From Ascidia mentula (Eukaryota; Chordata; Ascidiacea; Phlebobranchia; Ascidiidae): DNA of 64,000 bases. The stretch spans positions 15,257,001 through 15,321,000 of the forward strand of contig OX387204.1 in assembly GCA_947561715.1 (NCBI GenBank), written 5' to 3'. The notes beneath the pieces are model-generated. The model was given only the letters and a program-made list of their open reading frames with translations. It ran no database searches and was not told the DNA's origin. The position numbers and the translations under genes were made by a program. Below are positions 1 to 15,000 of this stretch, piece after piece (the stretch's first letter is position 1; each line of letters starts with the position of its first letter).

Positions 1-3000
1 GATCCTGTATTGGCCGTGCTGTGGGATCCTCTCTCCACTGACTATTTACTGGTTTCAAGAAAAATGTCAGGTATATACCAGAGTTGTTTTGCAAGTGATA
101 TTGCTTACAAATAACTGCTGTGGTCTAATATTTAAACATTTTAGGTGTTCAGTTGGTTGACACAACCTCTTTTACCATTATAACCACCTTTATAATGCCA
201 AGCAAGATGGTTTCGACCAAGTCACTGACATGGATTGATTCAGCTCCTGGCATGTTTATTTCTGGGGGTAGGTGCTGAAATCAAATAGCCACTTTATATG
301 CATTTTGCTGCTACAAGGTTTTCATTAAATTGGTTTGTAGTTGTATTGCAAGGCACTTGTCGTACATACTGTATATGCACATCTGTCCAACATGTACCTT
401 TCCACTAGTTTCTGTAATGTGGTTTTATTCATTATTTAAGCTTGGCATATTAAATATTTATACCTTAGCCTGTTGTTTAGGCTCTGCAGGGAAGGTAACG
501 ATCAGAACATATTTTCCTTTGTGAACATGCTTGTCAGGTTTATGACCTGATAACGCACTTACAGGGCAGCCATGCATATATTTGTATAGTGGCTTAATAA
601 TGTTTGATTATTTATGCATTATGTGCATGTTTAAAATACAATATTTCTGTATTTTTTTTTCTTATTTAGTAAAACGTTTATATTTTATGGATCACTGTAC
701 ACTAGACTTTGTTTGTGTGGTAGAAGGTATTTTCTTCAATATGATCAAAAGACCAAAGGCTCCTGGCAGACTGTCGATTGCACACCATATCAATAATTAT
801 ATATTAAAATCCCAACAAAGCGATCTTTAGACAGCTCAGATGGATTTATAAAGAGAAAAATATGTTTCGCCTAAAACGGCATCATCAGTTTCTTTTTCAA
901 TATAATTAGTTTTTTTTAGACCATGAAACTGGTGTGTTGAGGTTATGGACTGTTTCACATTCTATGCCACTTGAAAGCAGGAAACTCAAAGCCATTGGTT
1001 TTCACTGTGTCTATGCACTTGACTCGATGACAGGCAATTCTGGTAACTATAAATAGCATTCCTACCCTATTTAAATGGATATTATTTAAAACGGTAAATG
1101 TTTTGTTGTTGAACAATAAAAAAACTTGATGCAACACACAATATGGCCAAATTAATGTAATGTCTGTAGATCCCAAAAAATTTTTGTGGATTATAAAAAC
1201 CTTGAAACAGTTATTAAAAGGGTGTATTTAAACTGCGGACAGATGGCCACTGTTTCAACCCAAAATGTCTCATCAGTGCAGCTGGTGTGACTATCAGACG
1301 ACTTTGCTGACCAAACGGCCAAGTTATTTAAATAGTTTGAACACAATAACCAATTCTTCCCCTGACAGGAACTAGGGAAATTTCCCATTTTAACCCTGGG
1401 CGAAATGGAAAAAGACTGTCTTCCACTTCTTCTTCATCCAGCCAGGCTTACTCTGTCCCACCAGCACAAATTGTTTGCACATTTGCTGATGGAGGGGTTG
1501 GACTTTATAACTTGCAACACCACAAATGGAGCTTTTTAAGGGAACAGGTACAACTCAGTTGTCAGCTGAAAAGACAGTTGCTTAGTTAATTGAATTTATG
1601 TAACCTCATCATCCTTACATGTTTTGCCAATCTACCTATAGTTGTGCAATATATTGAAAGCATTTTCTAACATCTTGACACACAATGCTATTATTTCAGG
1701 CTCACATTGAAACCATATTTGATTGCAAGTTTAAACCTGACCAACCTAAGGTTCTGGCAACCAGTTCATTTGATGGAACCGTGAAACTGTGGTCAGTGGA
1801 TGACCTTTCCACGATTCAAACCACAACAGGGAATGAAGGAGTCATTTATTCAATATCTTGGGCACCAGGTAGCCGTGATTTGTGTTCAAGTTGATGCTCT
1901 GTAGAAATATTTAAGTAATATTAATTGTATTGGTTAAATGTTCCGATAACTATAAAAACATATAGCAAGATGTGTTTTGTATGGTTTGATAGAAAAAGCA
2001 TATACAACTGCGTTTAACAAAGCCATTGTTGTGATTGATTGCAACAAAACAAGAGAAATTAGTTGGAATTTTGTCAAGGAAAAATTTTGTTAAATTTTTT
2101 GCATTTGTTGCATTGCCCAACACATGTTGGTCATTGCCACATTCAATTCAACTCCTTTGTGCACTGCACCGTTCACCACGGGCTTTACACAAACGTTAAA
2201 AGATCTTAGACCGGCGTAAATCCCCTTTTTTAAGAAATAAATCCTTCAGCTGGCCCTTTAAATCTTTCCCCGTCCTCAATAGCGGTAATGATGCGTGAAG
2301 AACGATTACTAGGTCGAAGGCACTCGTCGGAAATCGGCGGTTTGCGAAGCCGTTTGTGAGTGCGCATAACGCGTATAAATAGTATTCGTAACTTGATGGA
2401 ACGACATTGTTTTTGACAGCATTAACTACCAAAGAAATAAATGCGATCACCCATAAATAAACCAAATTCCTCGTTTAATAGGTTTAACACATTTTATTTA
2501 CTTATCGTTGCTATGGATAAGATAAGACCGTGTTTCATGTTTCTACATTGCTTGCTCTTACCTATACATAGATCCGTAATCTTAACACACCCCCTTTACA
2601 AAGGACGGTTTTGTGAATCTGTTGAATTCCTAAGATCGTTATAAAGGAAATTTAAAAACAAATTATGATTCGTACCAAAAAATAAAATGTAACAAAAAAC
2701 TAAGCGAAACCTAAAATAATCGAAACATCGATAATATTATAGGTTGTCGTGGAAGTCGTTCAAACCTCGAAGACAATGATACGCCCATAGCCCTGGGTTT
2801 TTTTTTCACCAAAATATTTTTGTCAAATGACCGAAATGCCAGCAAAAATTTAGGACATTTTCAATTTATTTTGGTCATTTACGTTATAATTCTTTCCTTC
2901 GCAAAAATGTAAGCAACTTAAATAATCTAACAGCCAATTTCCTTTGGGACATTGTGTCCGAAATGGCTGTCATTTTTTGTGACATTTCTAAAAAAATTGG

Positions 3001-6000
3001 GTCAATGACAGACAAATGACACAAAAAAAAACCAGCCATAGCCAAGTATCAAAGTTGTCTTTTCTGATTGCAGCCGACTTGAACCTGCTTGCATGCGGCA
3101 CGAGGAAGCGCGGGGTTTTCATATGGGATCCGACCAAAGGCAAAGTGATTCGGAGATTCAAAGAGGTGAGTGTCCAGGTCGAAATTCAGGCGCATTCCAT
3201 AAGGCGTGTTTGCTTTGGACAAGTACTCGAGTGCGAATATCTCAATAGATTGCTTTCAAACGCCGGGGCAATTTCTGTTGACATACATTTTATGAGTCCT
3301 GTAAGTGATGGATCTTAAAGTTTAATCTATGTAGACTCGGGTTTCTAAGTTGCAATGGTTTGTGTCGATCCAAGTACTGGTCACGGTCCTACAGTTTAGA
3401 TATGTATTGCTTACAAATTAAGCCTTTTAGGCGAATTTATGCCGATATATTGTTTAAAACAAACCCATATGTTTGGGGAATTTAATTGTTTAAAGGCTTC
3501 CTGCCCCACCGCAAAATTTGTTGTGATCGATAGTAAATATTGAGGACAACTTTAATAAAACGATAAGAATTACGTAAGCTTACGCAGCACACTGATCATT
3601 AGGATTCATTTGCTTCCATAAAGAATCGCGTTATCTTCTCATAAACCGACTAAAAAACACTAACAGCTCGCCTAACCTGCACCGAAACTCAATGGACCAA
3701 GAAATTCAAGTAATTGTTTTGAGTTGGTTGCTATCAACGAAGCGAAAAATGTCGCCACCGCCTTTTGTTATTTCATTGTTACCCGAGGCCCGCAAGTTTA
3801 TCAGTTGCGTAGCAACGGTGGTTTTCAGTTGGACTCCAGCGCCTAAATTTTGCGACGAGTGTAAATTGAATACGGATTCAATTGAGGAATTGCTTTGGTA
3901 TAAACGCACGATCACTGGGTCCTTCTGTACAACAGTAAACCTGCAATAGGGCTTTGTCCTTTCAAATCGTAATGTGATTTACTGAAGTATTAAATGTTTA
4001 TTCATTGTGATGCCACTTAACTGTATGTTCCATGTATTTAACACCACAACCCGAACAAATTTGCCTTAATGTTGTACCACGACCCAAGGTTTGAAGGTCC
4101 AAGTTTTGTTATCCCGACCAATTGCTGTATTGTGAGTTATCGGTTAGCGTTAAAATGTGCCTTGTGTTTGACCTTCGTCTCTATATATAACCGATAACTG
4201 TTACCGTATATTTCAGCATGGACTTCATCCTGTGTATTGTGTGGCATGGAACCAACGAGATTCTCACAGACTAGCTTCGTGTTCCGCCGACGGAAATTGG
4301 TATGTTACGTTTGTATAGTCTGGCGTTAAGTGACCCTGTTACCCCCCAGTCTATTGCATCCTTCGAAAATGGTGACTTTAAACCGCAACCATTTCAAAAG
4401 GAAGTTGCAATTTAGTTTTACAGCGAATATTAATCCTTTACTTGAAAGCTATAAGTAAGATTTTCGGAACAAAGTAGTGACAGCATACGTCTAAAGATCT
4501 TGTTTCGTGGTACAAAAACTAATTTACGGTTGTTATAACTTTGTCATCAAACTTCAAGGATAGCGGTGTAGTGGTTCTACGTTGTTTTTGCATTGATATC
4601 GCAAACTGTCAGTCGCCCTGCCACAACACATGTTGAAAGATCGTATAACAAGACTTTAATGTGAGAAATATTTTATTCAAACATTGCAAAGGAAAAATAC
4701 AAGCAAAAAAAACAGGGAAATAAAAACGACACCGATTCGTGTCGTTATAGCAAAACCTGAGACAACGATCTTTATTCAATATTTCGTTGCGTCATCACAA
4801 AACAGATGCGTCATGACTTTTGCCACTTCGGATCAACGTGTGATTTGTCAACAGCGGGCAGATATATATATTCTGAGGGCATATGCCGTTGATTTCATGC
4901 ATTTAACATGTGTAAATACTCATAGAAAATAAATATCTGACGTATACGTGCAGCGTATATGACTTGCTTGGAATGTTTGTTTGACTATTGGCACGTGTGG
5001 TTTATGTATTCTTCATTCTCTCCACTCCATGCTCATCTCCAGCAGGACAGAACCATGGCAACCAACAGGGTTCCCAAGGTCTGCAGCAGCAGAACGAATA
5101 GTGACTGACTTCTGACACTTGCGGCGCCACCTTCACCTCCAAACCGGGCCGGGGCCTTTGTATCCCTTGTGAGAAGTTTGGGGGTGGATACAGGTTTCCT
5201 TGTGGTTGTCGTGGTGGAAGCCGGTCGTGGCGTGAAGATCGATGTTGCGTCATCAGTTTTGACGTCAGAAGTTGTTTCATCAGACTCGGTAGTGACGTCA
5301 TGTGGCGTGGCAACTTCAACTGGCGTCGTTTCGGAGGTTGAAGTAGTTTCAGCAACGGTTGTCGTGGTTATCACAACAGTCTCCTTTTCCGCCGTGACGT
5401 CAGTAGTCTGTGACGCAGCGCTGACGTCAACGAACTGAGTCGATGCTTTGGGGGTGGTTGGCACGGTTGTGGTTGTTTGTGTTTGGGCGACAGATGTGGA
5501 TTCAGTAGCTTCAACCGTGGAAGCCGCTGTACTTGTGGTAATGACCTCAGCAGTTGTACTGGAGAAAGTGCTTGAAGCCAAAGTCGTGGTGCTCGACTCT
5601 ACGGATACAGCTGGCATCCTGGTCGTCGATGTCGCTTCAGTCGAAGGCTCCTGAGTTTCTGTGACCATCACAGTCTGTGTGGTGGCTTGTGTACGAGCTG
5701 TTGTGTTGTCCACTACCATCACATCGGTGAAGTTCTCGTACAAACCGTAGTCGTCCCATCCAGCTGTGGTTGCTGTGAATATGCGAGAGACGTTAATTGG
5801 ACGCTGGTAGAAAAATGTATCACACGACTGACAGTGGAACCACAGCGAGACTGTAAGTGTCACTCATGTAACCCAATTGCGAAGGTCACTGTTAGGCACG
5901 ACTGATCGCGTACAATTAGCGTTTTTTTGCATACATGCTTTGAACGTTGACTGGACCAAAAATATCCAGGGTTGTTTATTTTGTACTTTCTAACACAAAA

Positions 6001-9000
6001 GAAGCTAGAATTCACGTTTAGGAATGACCAATTGCTCCACCTCAAACAAAATTATTCCGAAACACCCAGTTATGACGGTCTATTGTTTCAAGGTAGTTAT
6101 TCAACAACTGTTAGTTTAAACATTATTGTTTGTTTTTTGGGGGGAAGGGGGGGTATTTCCGGGTCGTAACCTTCTTTTAAACACTATTCTGCTTCCTTAA
6201 TGGACTCAAAACCTGTAGTCCGTAGTTTTGTAAAAAAACAGAATTTTCTTCTCGGCTATTTGTGGTTGGTTACCTTCTCCTGGACAATCCAGTTCATCTC
6301 CACCATCAGGACAATCATCCTCCCCGTCGCATATCCAGAAAGCTGGGATACAATTCCCAGCCAAACATGGTACATAATCGTCTGGGCACGCGGTGCCTAT
6401 AAATATTAACACATGAGAAAGCAGTTCCCTAACTTAAGGAAGAGATTTAGTTTTTTTTCGTGATAATAATGTAAATTTAATAAGGTGTTTCTTAAAAGGC
6501 GAATTGGTTGGCTTTTCAAATAGTGCATCACGTTTTATAGTTGGCAAGACCGCTTTGGATGACCTTAGGTTAAAAGTCTTTCCTACCTTGCGTGTTGGAG
6601 GTACTGGGTTCTGAAGTAGCAGACGGTGACGACCAGTTAGTAACCGATTCCACTGTGGTGAGGTCATCTGTCAGAATTGGTGGCACCAACTTGTCATAGT
6701 CTAAAATAAATTTATTTGTTTCGCTGATTTGGAACATTCTCTACTGTCGAGGATTAAGAAAAAAACTCTTAATATCCGTACCTTCACAGTCGTTTTCGTC
6801 GTCATTGTCGGGACAATCCATCATTCCGTCGCACACGTAAAATTTGGGAATGCAGCTGTAGCCGGAGATGCATGCGTACTCGTATTGGTTGCAGGCTGCG
6901 CACGAATTTTAATAATAGGAAATGCTCAATTTGTCCAAAAATTATTTCGATCTTTCTTGGAATATTTCGACACATATTTTTGTATTTTTATTATCGTGTT
7001 TGAAATGATTCTTGACATTAAAGACTGATGTTTTTGAAAGAGTACAAAATATTAAATAGGCATTGGGCAAAACATAGTTCGTTTTTAGTTCTAAAGACTT
7101 CACGCTTATTTTTGCCTCTTATGTCATCCGTATACTTACTGGCTTGTGGAACTATCGTTGCGGCGGTGGATGTGGCAGTGACAATCGACGAATTTACTTC
7201 TGGCGTTTCTGCACAAACGACAAGCCGAAGCGTGCAATTAGAAAGTGCCGTCAAAATACAAGCAATTTTAAGAACACTTGCCCGAGGCGCACAACCAGCG
7301 TCAAGTGGCCAACGGACCGGCAATTTTAAGCTAGTCGGCGGTTTAAAAGAATCTAAGCGATTTTAAATCCTAACAAAACCTTTGGTTCCGGCGCTACTTG
7401 TTATGGAGTCTTACCTTGCGTCGAAATGGACGTGCAGCTTCCGTCTACGATTGTCACGTCGTCAAGAGCGATGTCGCCTTCGTGTCCACGACCTCGGACG
7501 CCGATGAACATAATCTGTTCGGAAAAAAGAAAGACCAGTCAGTTGTAGGTTCAACTCTCATTAAAAACAACTAAGGGTCTACAGTTGTACTTTTATTGAT
7601 GGTGTTTAAATGCAATGTCTCAAATCGACAGTTTGTAAATACAACTTAATAACCTCTAAATAAATAGTCTCTGTCTGAGAAAAAGGTCCCAATTTCTTAC
7701 CCTAAATGGTTCGTACTGGTGCGGGATGGTCAACCGTCCTTCGATCCACCTCTGGCCTTGGTCGCCCGTCTTAAACCAGCTGATGGTGCTTGTTTTTCCC
7801 ACCAGAATGGCAACTCTTAGAGTTCCAATATCGCCACCATACATATGGTACCTGTGATAAGTATTGTGTTAACCGAAAAAAATGTCCCACTGAATTCAAA
7901 ATTCTTGCCACACTCACCAAAATCGGAGGCACATTTCTCCGTAGCTTGCGTTGAATGCTTTTGCTGGTGTTACAAGGATTGCTTCTTCGTTAGGTCGGCG
8001 GGGGAGAGACGCCTCAATGAATGCGAATTTGCCAACTGCATCAAAACACCGTATTTTAAACTCATAATGACGTTCATAATGTGATGTCACAGATTTTAGT
8101 ACAAATATTGGTAGCCAGTTTACGACTTGCTGTCGATTTCAGCTATTTTAATAGTAGTTTTTTAGTAACGTTTAGGCTACATGCTTGCCTATAAACCGAT
8201 GCAGTAATTGTTGGTTCCCAATGTTTTTTTTGTCCTAAACGAGCTTACGCTGGTATTTACAGATATTTACTTACTTGCATTTTGAAGAGTGTGATCAAAT
8301 GTTGGGCCGGTCAATGTTGTTCTGGTTCCGCTCTCCTTGATCTCCCAGTCAAACATATCATCCGGGTGCCCCAAATTCTCCCATCCGTCACACACGCCTT
8401 GCTGGAAGTCGCAATCAAACTGATCTGAAAGAATAAAAGCATTGCTTCGTTATTATTGGCGGGGAACTGACACAAGATGTCCTAATTTACATGCGTTTAA
8501 TGTCGAGCTCAAATCGTGCGAATGTGGCATAAACGTGCAATGGATAACGACAAGCCAATGCAATGACGAAAAATTCTCGAAGAAACAACTTTCAGTCGCT
8601 CGCGTGGGGTGGAACCCTCTGCGTCCGGTATACATTTAACAACTTTGGTATATTACCATTTAGTACAAAGGTATAAATACTTGAGACATGTGACTTACCG
8701 GGCACACGATCGACGGCATTCCACAAAAGGTTAAACCCCTGACCTTCGGTGTCGTCATCTGAGTAGAAAGCAACCTGAACTCGGTTCGTCCTACTTCGTA
8801 CCTCACCAAAGGGTAAATCCCCACAGAAACGCGTTTTGCCGATGAAACGGCTCGTCTGCCTTGAGTCGCTGACGTTTAGGGTAAACCCCTCGGTGACGTC
8901 ATGCAAAACGAGGCCGTCGAAGGTGCAGTCGGGCGGTCCGTACTCGATGTCGATGCTGTTCAACATGAACTGTTGCGACATAAATACGTAATGGTTATTG

Positions 9001-12000
9001 TTTGCAATCCTATGCATTTTCGGGGTAAAATGTACACTGGAAATTGGTTGCGATTTGTATGTTGAACATAGCTGCTGTACAACATTTAAGTTGATTATTT
9101 GTAAACTTTAATAGTTCCTAAGTCAACACTTTCACGAAGTAATTCCAGTTAAACTTGTTTTATCTCGCTTAAATTACTCACCTGCACTTGTTGATTCTCG
9201 GGTACTATTATTTCCCATTCGCAGTAGGTGTTGGGCGGGTAATACGCCCCATCGCTGAAGTTTGGACTTTTAATCGAACCGACATTGCCAAAGAATTTCT
9301 GTCCGCATGTGCCTGAAAATGGTTTGTGGTTAGTGAATTTTGCAAGGGTTTAAACAGGTTCATGAGAACCAGCATTCAATGCAGGTCGGTGTGTGCTGAA
9401 GTGCTATGGCAAGGGTGTAGGGGAGAAGAATATTTAGAGCGAATGCGCCCACAAACTTCCAGATAAAAGTAGCGCAGTACGCCATGCTTATTGTAACATA
9501 AAAATGTATACAAAAGCCCAAAAATAACTAAATAAGTCTACTGTACATGTACCACCAATTCAGGATCTAGCAATGTGTTTGTATTAAACTCTGTGTTGTC
9601 ATATTTTGACTAAACGCTTTTGGTATTGGGAGTATTAAAAAGGCTGATTTATTGATTACCTTTAAAAACGAGTTTATTTTGACTGTTTAAAACTCAAAGT
9701 TAATGAGCGCCTGCTTTCTTGGGGGAGTTAAACCAGTAATCAATTCATTCTGGTTGCAAATTTCTTGGAAAGTCCTACTCAATTGGCTCCCCCAGGTCAC
9801 ACACGTTCTAATCTCCCAACTGTCTATCTAACACAATTGCCGCATTCTACGATCAATCTCGTTTTAATTGTGACGACACAAGGTGTTTTGGCGCGTCACG
9901 ATGTTTCGATTGTTAACATAATTTGTTTTTGAACGCTTTGATTGCTTATACGTGAATATAATGGGAAATTGTCAATAACAAATAAGTCTTTTGCGTAAAC
10001 CCAAAATTTCGCTTGGGTGTTTTTTGGCCGTCAAAAGCAAAGCAAGCAATGTGAAATAGTAGAAATTTTTAAGCTGGAATATCGACTGCAGCGAATTATC
10101 TTCAGCAATTAAACTGTCCAGAGGTCCAACACCCGGCACAATCTGCCTTCTCACTCGTTGTTCTCGACGTTGGCCCATAAAATTAAGTGTGTAATTGGCG
10201 CTTTAAGCCATGTTGCGCGAAAAGGTTTAGTTTGTTCTTTGTTAAACTGCCGACATCAATATTACAATTCTCATGATCACAGAGCTTAACAAAACCTTGA
10301 ATATATCATTTGGTGTAAAACCTAAGCGACCAACTTATCATCATTTAGCTGTGGAATACAACAACATATTTGGCTGCTGTAAAGGTTTGGGGATGTCGTG
10401 GTTGGGGCACAAATATTTTCGGTTATTCCGTATGAAATTTAGTTAGTATTACTGCTTTTACTTACTGGCTTTGTTGACAGTTGTTTGAGAGAAGGTCGTT
10501 GAAAATAAGGTGAAGATGGCGATTAAAATCCTCATGTTCGCTTTTTGCATATTTCTACTTTTTAAAGCAACCTGTAATAGCAAATATTGCAAAAATGATC
10601 AGAACTGTACACGTATATGTTTTTATACTGCTTGCAAATTACGTAAAGGGTGACTGCTGCTTGGAAAAAAATATATTTTACGAAACAAAAAACAAATTAA
10701 CAAAAAGCAAACAAAAAATCTTCTCGCAAACTTTCAAGCTGTAGCTTTTCTGTCAAATCCTCAAGCTTTGACTCAGAATAAATCGAGACTGACCTCGCGT
10801 CAACGTTTGCGCTTAGCTATGTACCTTGGCACGAACACAACACGTCACACATTACGTTACACTGTGGTAATTGGGCTCATTTAAGTGGGTCAAACGCACC
10901 CTAACTGGCGCTAAGGCCCTGGCACAACTCAGCAATGACATAAGTCTGGTAATTAGGCATTTTATAAACGATCTTGACGACATTTTCGACGGAAGACCGT
11001 TTTAACTGCTGGTCGTTCGATTCCGATTAGGCTTGAAACAGCATGTTGTTTCGAGACTTGCTTAATTTGTGATCTTGGTGATGAAGAGAGTTTAAGTGCG
11101 TTCAGGCAACGTGTAATTTGTCTTGTGCGGCAGCTGCGTTTTTGGTTTCTTCGATACTGGACCAACGTCTCGTCTCTGTCGCAAATGTTTGTCATTAAAA
11201 TTTGCTTCATTAAATAACTTGTTCCGTGCCTGTTTCACCTGAGTTTCGGTCTTAAAAAATCTTTTTTCTTTATTTAAATTCTGACTAATGGTTGAAAACC
11301 AAATTTTTTTTTTTTTGCTGACTTTTATTGCGTTATAAACGTATTACGTTATACTGACATAAGCGATACCGAAATTTTTGTGCAAGCATCTGGCCAACAA
11401 ACCACAACTTGTCTCCTCTCGAAAATTCGATAATCGTCCTCTAAAACCACAAAGTCGAATATTCTTACTCCATAACAGACACCAGTTATGTGTTTACTCA
11501 ATTAACTCTTCAAATGCGAATGCGTTGGCCTATATGGCCCGTGTATGTCACTTTCTTAAAACTCGCCCCCTTTTTCTTCATAATCGTAATACATCCAGGT
11601 ATTGTTCTAACACCAACCCCTCAAACGCCGCCCCCAAGGGCTTTTGTTACGTCACTTGCATTGTTACCGCACAATGCTCTTTCTCCCTTCTGTCTGCGAC
11701 CGGCGGCTTCTGAGGACCCAAAGGCCGACAATTAACCGCAACAAACCGGCTTATTTCATTTATTGTTGGGTTTGACGAATAAATTGGTGCAGCGATTGCA
11801 AACCGAATCGTCTGCACCTTGATGTGTTGTGTTTGTCTGGGCACCGTTAATAATCGATAATTGAACTTTTATATTTTGTTGATCAAATTTTAACCCTTGA
11901 AAATCTTCCCTTACTGAGGAAGATTCAGACAAGAGATAGAATTTAAAAATCGCAAAGGCAAATTTTAACTGGTCAGTTGCCTTGAAAGAGTCACGGATCT

Positions 12001-15000
12001 GATATGACGGCAACTTTTGATTAAACTGCAATACAACATACATTACCAACACTAACGCGAATATTTCATTTTGTTTAAAAGCAAACGTGACCAATTACGC
12101 CTCTCGCGTATGGAAAAACCTCGTAAGCTTGTGTCTTGCTCACAATGCACTATTTAATCCACAGTTTTTTCATCCCGTCCATTCCCTCGGGTGCAAACAG
12201 CAACAAAGTATCGCCGGCAATAACATGACGCATCACAAACACATTTCATATCCCCAAAGCCGTAACTCAACTGACCAGCGCCGCATTCTAATGCAACGTT
12301 GGCCAAAACGTTCGCGGCGCCTTGGCCTGCAACGTTAAACGGCCTTCTAACTTGCTGGAGAATCCGACACTTCTAAACTTCACAATGCGGCAGGAACGCA
12401 CGAGTTTAATACGCAGTTTAAAGTGAATTTGTGGGGACGGTGCGCACCGGAAGAGCTAGTCTTTTTACGGCTGTGACCTTTCCTCGTTGATTTCAGTTAA
12501 TTTTAAGATGTCAGGCATGTTCCACCTTGCTAACCGAGCCATTGTTTTGCATATAAACGATGCGACGTGTTTGGGTTTCGGGCGTTTCGCGAGAATATTG
12601 TTATATGTCAATAAAAATTTCGTGAAAAATTTTATTCCCTTGTTACCTTTCGACAAGGGAAATTTTAGCACGCAAAGGGTACACGTGGTGCTGCTGGTCG
12701 CTCGACTGTTTTTTTCCCTAAAACATCAGTAAAAGGCCAACATCCTCGTGACACCCCGTAAGAAAAGTGGCCTTGCAATGCTTTGCAATTTGTCGCTACC
12801 TATGTAAACTGTTATAACGGACCGGCAAATGCGATAGCGGCGTTCGCGAGCATGACGACGAAGGCCATCATTAGCCTGAAAATGAACACATTCTGGCCCT
12901 CAAGAGGACCGGATACACCGCACTAGGTTCATTACAAGTCCAACAACACACAATCTTCGCAAAGAATAAAACCACATTTTGTCATTTGAGTATGTGTAAT
13001 ATCGTTTGGCGCATGGTGGTATTTAACGTTTATGCTCGATTATATACGATGTCTGCCACCATAGTTGGTATTATTAGAGCATTCCCACCCCACCGTGGTG
13101 GTTTGATAAACTGCGACTGAGTTTTACGGTTGGTTCATGTAGCGGAATACTTCAGCAATTAATATAATGGTTTGCGGAAAGAATGTGTTTGCCTATTTCT
13201 AGTCAAAATTCAATGGATTTGGAGATCGAGGCTGGTCATTTGATTCGTAACCTTTAAGGTTGCAACAGCACCTGTTGTTTTTAGCAACATGATAATCTCA
13301 CAGAAAGTTCAGCGTCTGTAAGATTTTGTGCCAAGAAGATTCATTTCCCTTTTACGTAAAACGACTCTGTTCCAAAACACGTTTGAATTCAGTCACGTGC
13401 TAAAGCCTCAAAGCAGCCGCAAAATACATGACTGCGAAACACGTTACAGTTCGTGATTTGCTCATATTTCCATTAGTACGTGGTAATTGTCTGCCAGAAC
13501 GTGCCCTTTTCTGACTGCCAAAGTCTCACGCGTGCTTGTAATTGTTACGAAAATTTGGATAATCGTTAGGCCAATGCTACAAAATTATTTTTGGGGTATT
13601 AGGCCATTTTTTGAATATTGTATTTCCAATGAAACTGTGCCACGTATAAACAAAGTGGAGCCAATAATATGATTTCTGTCACTTGGTGTGACTCTTGACG
13701 ACTTTGCAGACCATACGGACTTCCACTTAGTGGTGACGATACAATCAACGTTATCCGTTGGGCACCAAACGCACTGACCGTATCGTCGGCAAAGTCGTCT
13801 ATATAGGAGAGTCACACCAAGCTGCACTGATAAGACCTTAGGTCGAAACAGTGGCCATATGTATGTAGCTCACAGAAAACTTTGTCCCTGCTATGGTTTA
13901 AAAACCTCCGTAAAGAAGAGACGAATTCGATGCTTCAGGCAAAAAAGCGGTTCCTATTATCAAATTACCTTTCCGTAACTATTTCACGTATTGACAATTC
14001 ATCAAACGTTTCTCGAACCACAAAACCAAGCACTTACAAGTCAACATATAGGTGAAGTACAGCAAAAATCTTTAAACACTATTTCTTCTATACAACTCTT
14101 AAAATGTGTATAGGAATCTTATGGTCAACAAAGACTCGGTACCTGATTTTTTTACAAGATATATTGCAGAGAAACTGTTTCTAGGAAACCCAAGTCATTT
14201 GTCTTTCTGTTGTTTCTGACATATATATATTTCGCCAACAATTAGGCATCGTCAGTATCACTAAAACAACAACCCTCTGTTCTATTGTTCTCAATCTGCC
14301 TTGATGTGAAGTAAAATTGAATCGAAGTAGTCAGCATAGCTTCGTTCTGGGAAATGCGACCCGATGATAATTACCGCTTTTCAACACAACGCCAATACCT
14401 GCAAGCAGGTCGTCACGATTTCAAGTGCTCTATCGCTTTACACTCATTTTATGATCTTACATTTCCTCACTCAATTCTCGTGCGACAGACTATAATTGTT
14501 GTGTTTGTTTTTGAATGCAAACGGACGATTTTTCCACCACCTGCTGCCAGTTACAGCATTTTTGTTAAAAGAGCGCAGTTGTTTGTTAATGTGCGTGTGT
14601 AATGGTAACACAAAGCATTGAAATACGCAGTAGTAACGCGTTCTAATATATGAAACCACTTGTAATGATGTCGTTTATCATTTACAGCACTTTTAAACTT
14701 TGCGATGTCATGAAAACCATGATGATGCTTCAAAGTGTTGCAGAACGCCATTATTAAAGAAAAATGTACATGCGTGAATTCAAAAAAGATAAAAAAGTAA
14801 CTCGCCTTTGTACAATGCTAGTACTCGATAATATTTAAGCCATACTGTTACGAGTTGTACATTGTGACAAATTGTGCCGTAAAACGTAGATGTCTTAAAC
14901 TAGTTGTGATGGGTCGTGGCTATGTGTTTTCCTTCATATTTCACGCTCCAAACTCAATCGTTCTTGGATAATAATTTATACAAATCAGCTCAATAGCTGC

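Noticed and set aside
5255-5425. Several TGACGTCA/CRE-like motifs
   Set aside because: They fall in the coding stalk and come from repeated Asp-Val and Thr codons, so a regulatory cluster is not supported.
5169-5654. Plus-strand open frames over 5169-5654, rich in Val and Ser
   Set aside because: They are the complement of the Thr/Ser-rich stalk of the minus-strand gene; the repeated ACN/GTN codons leave the other strand open.
9972-10178. Minus-strand open frame with a basic RVRR segment between exon 1 and the CUB exon
   Set aside because: Exon 1 (phase 1) joins directly and in phase to the CUB exon; no good acceptor lies before this frame.
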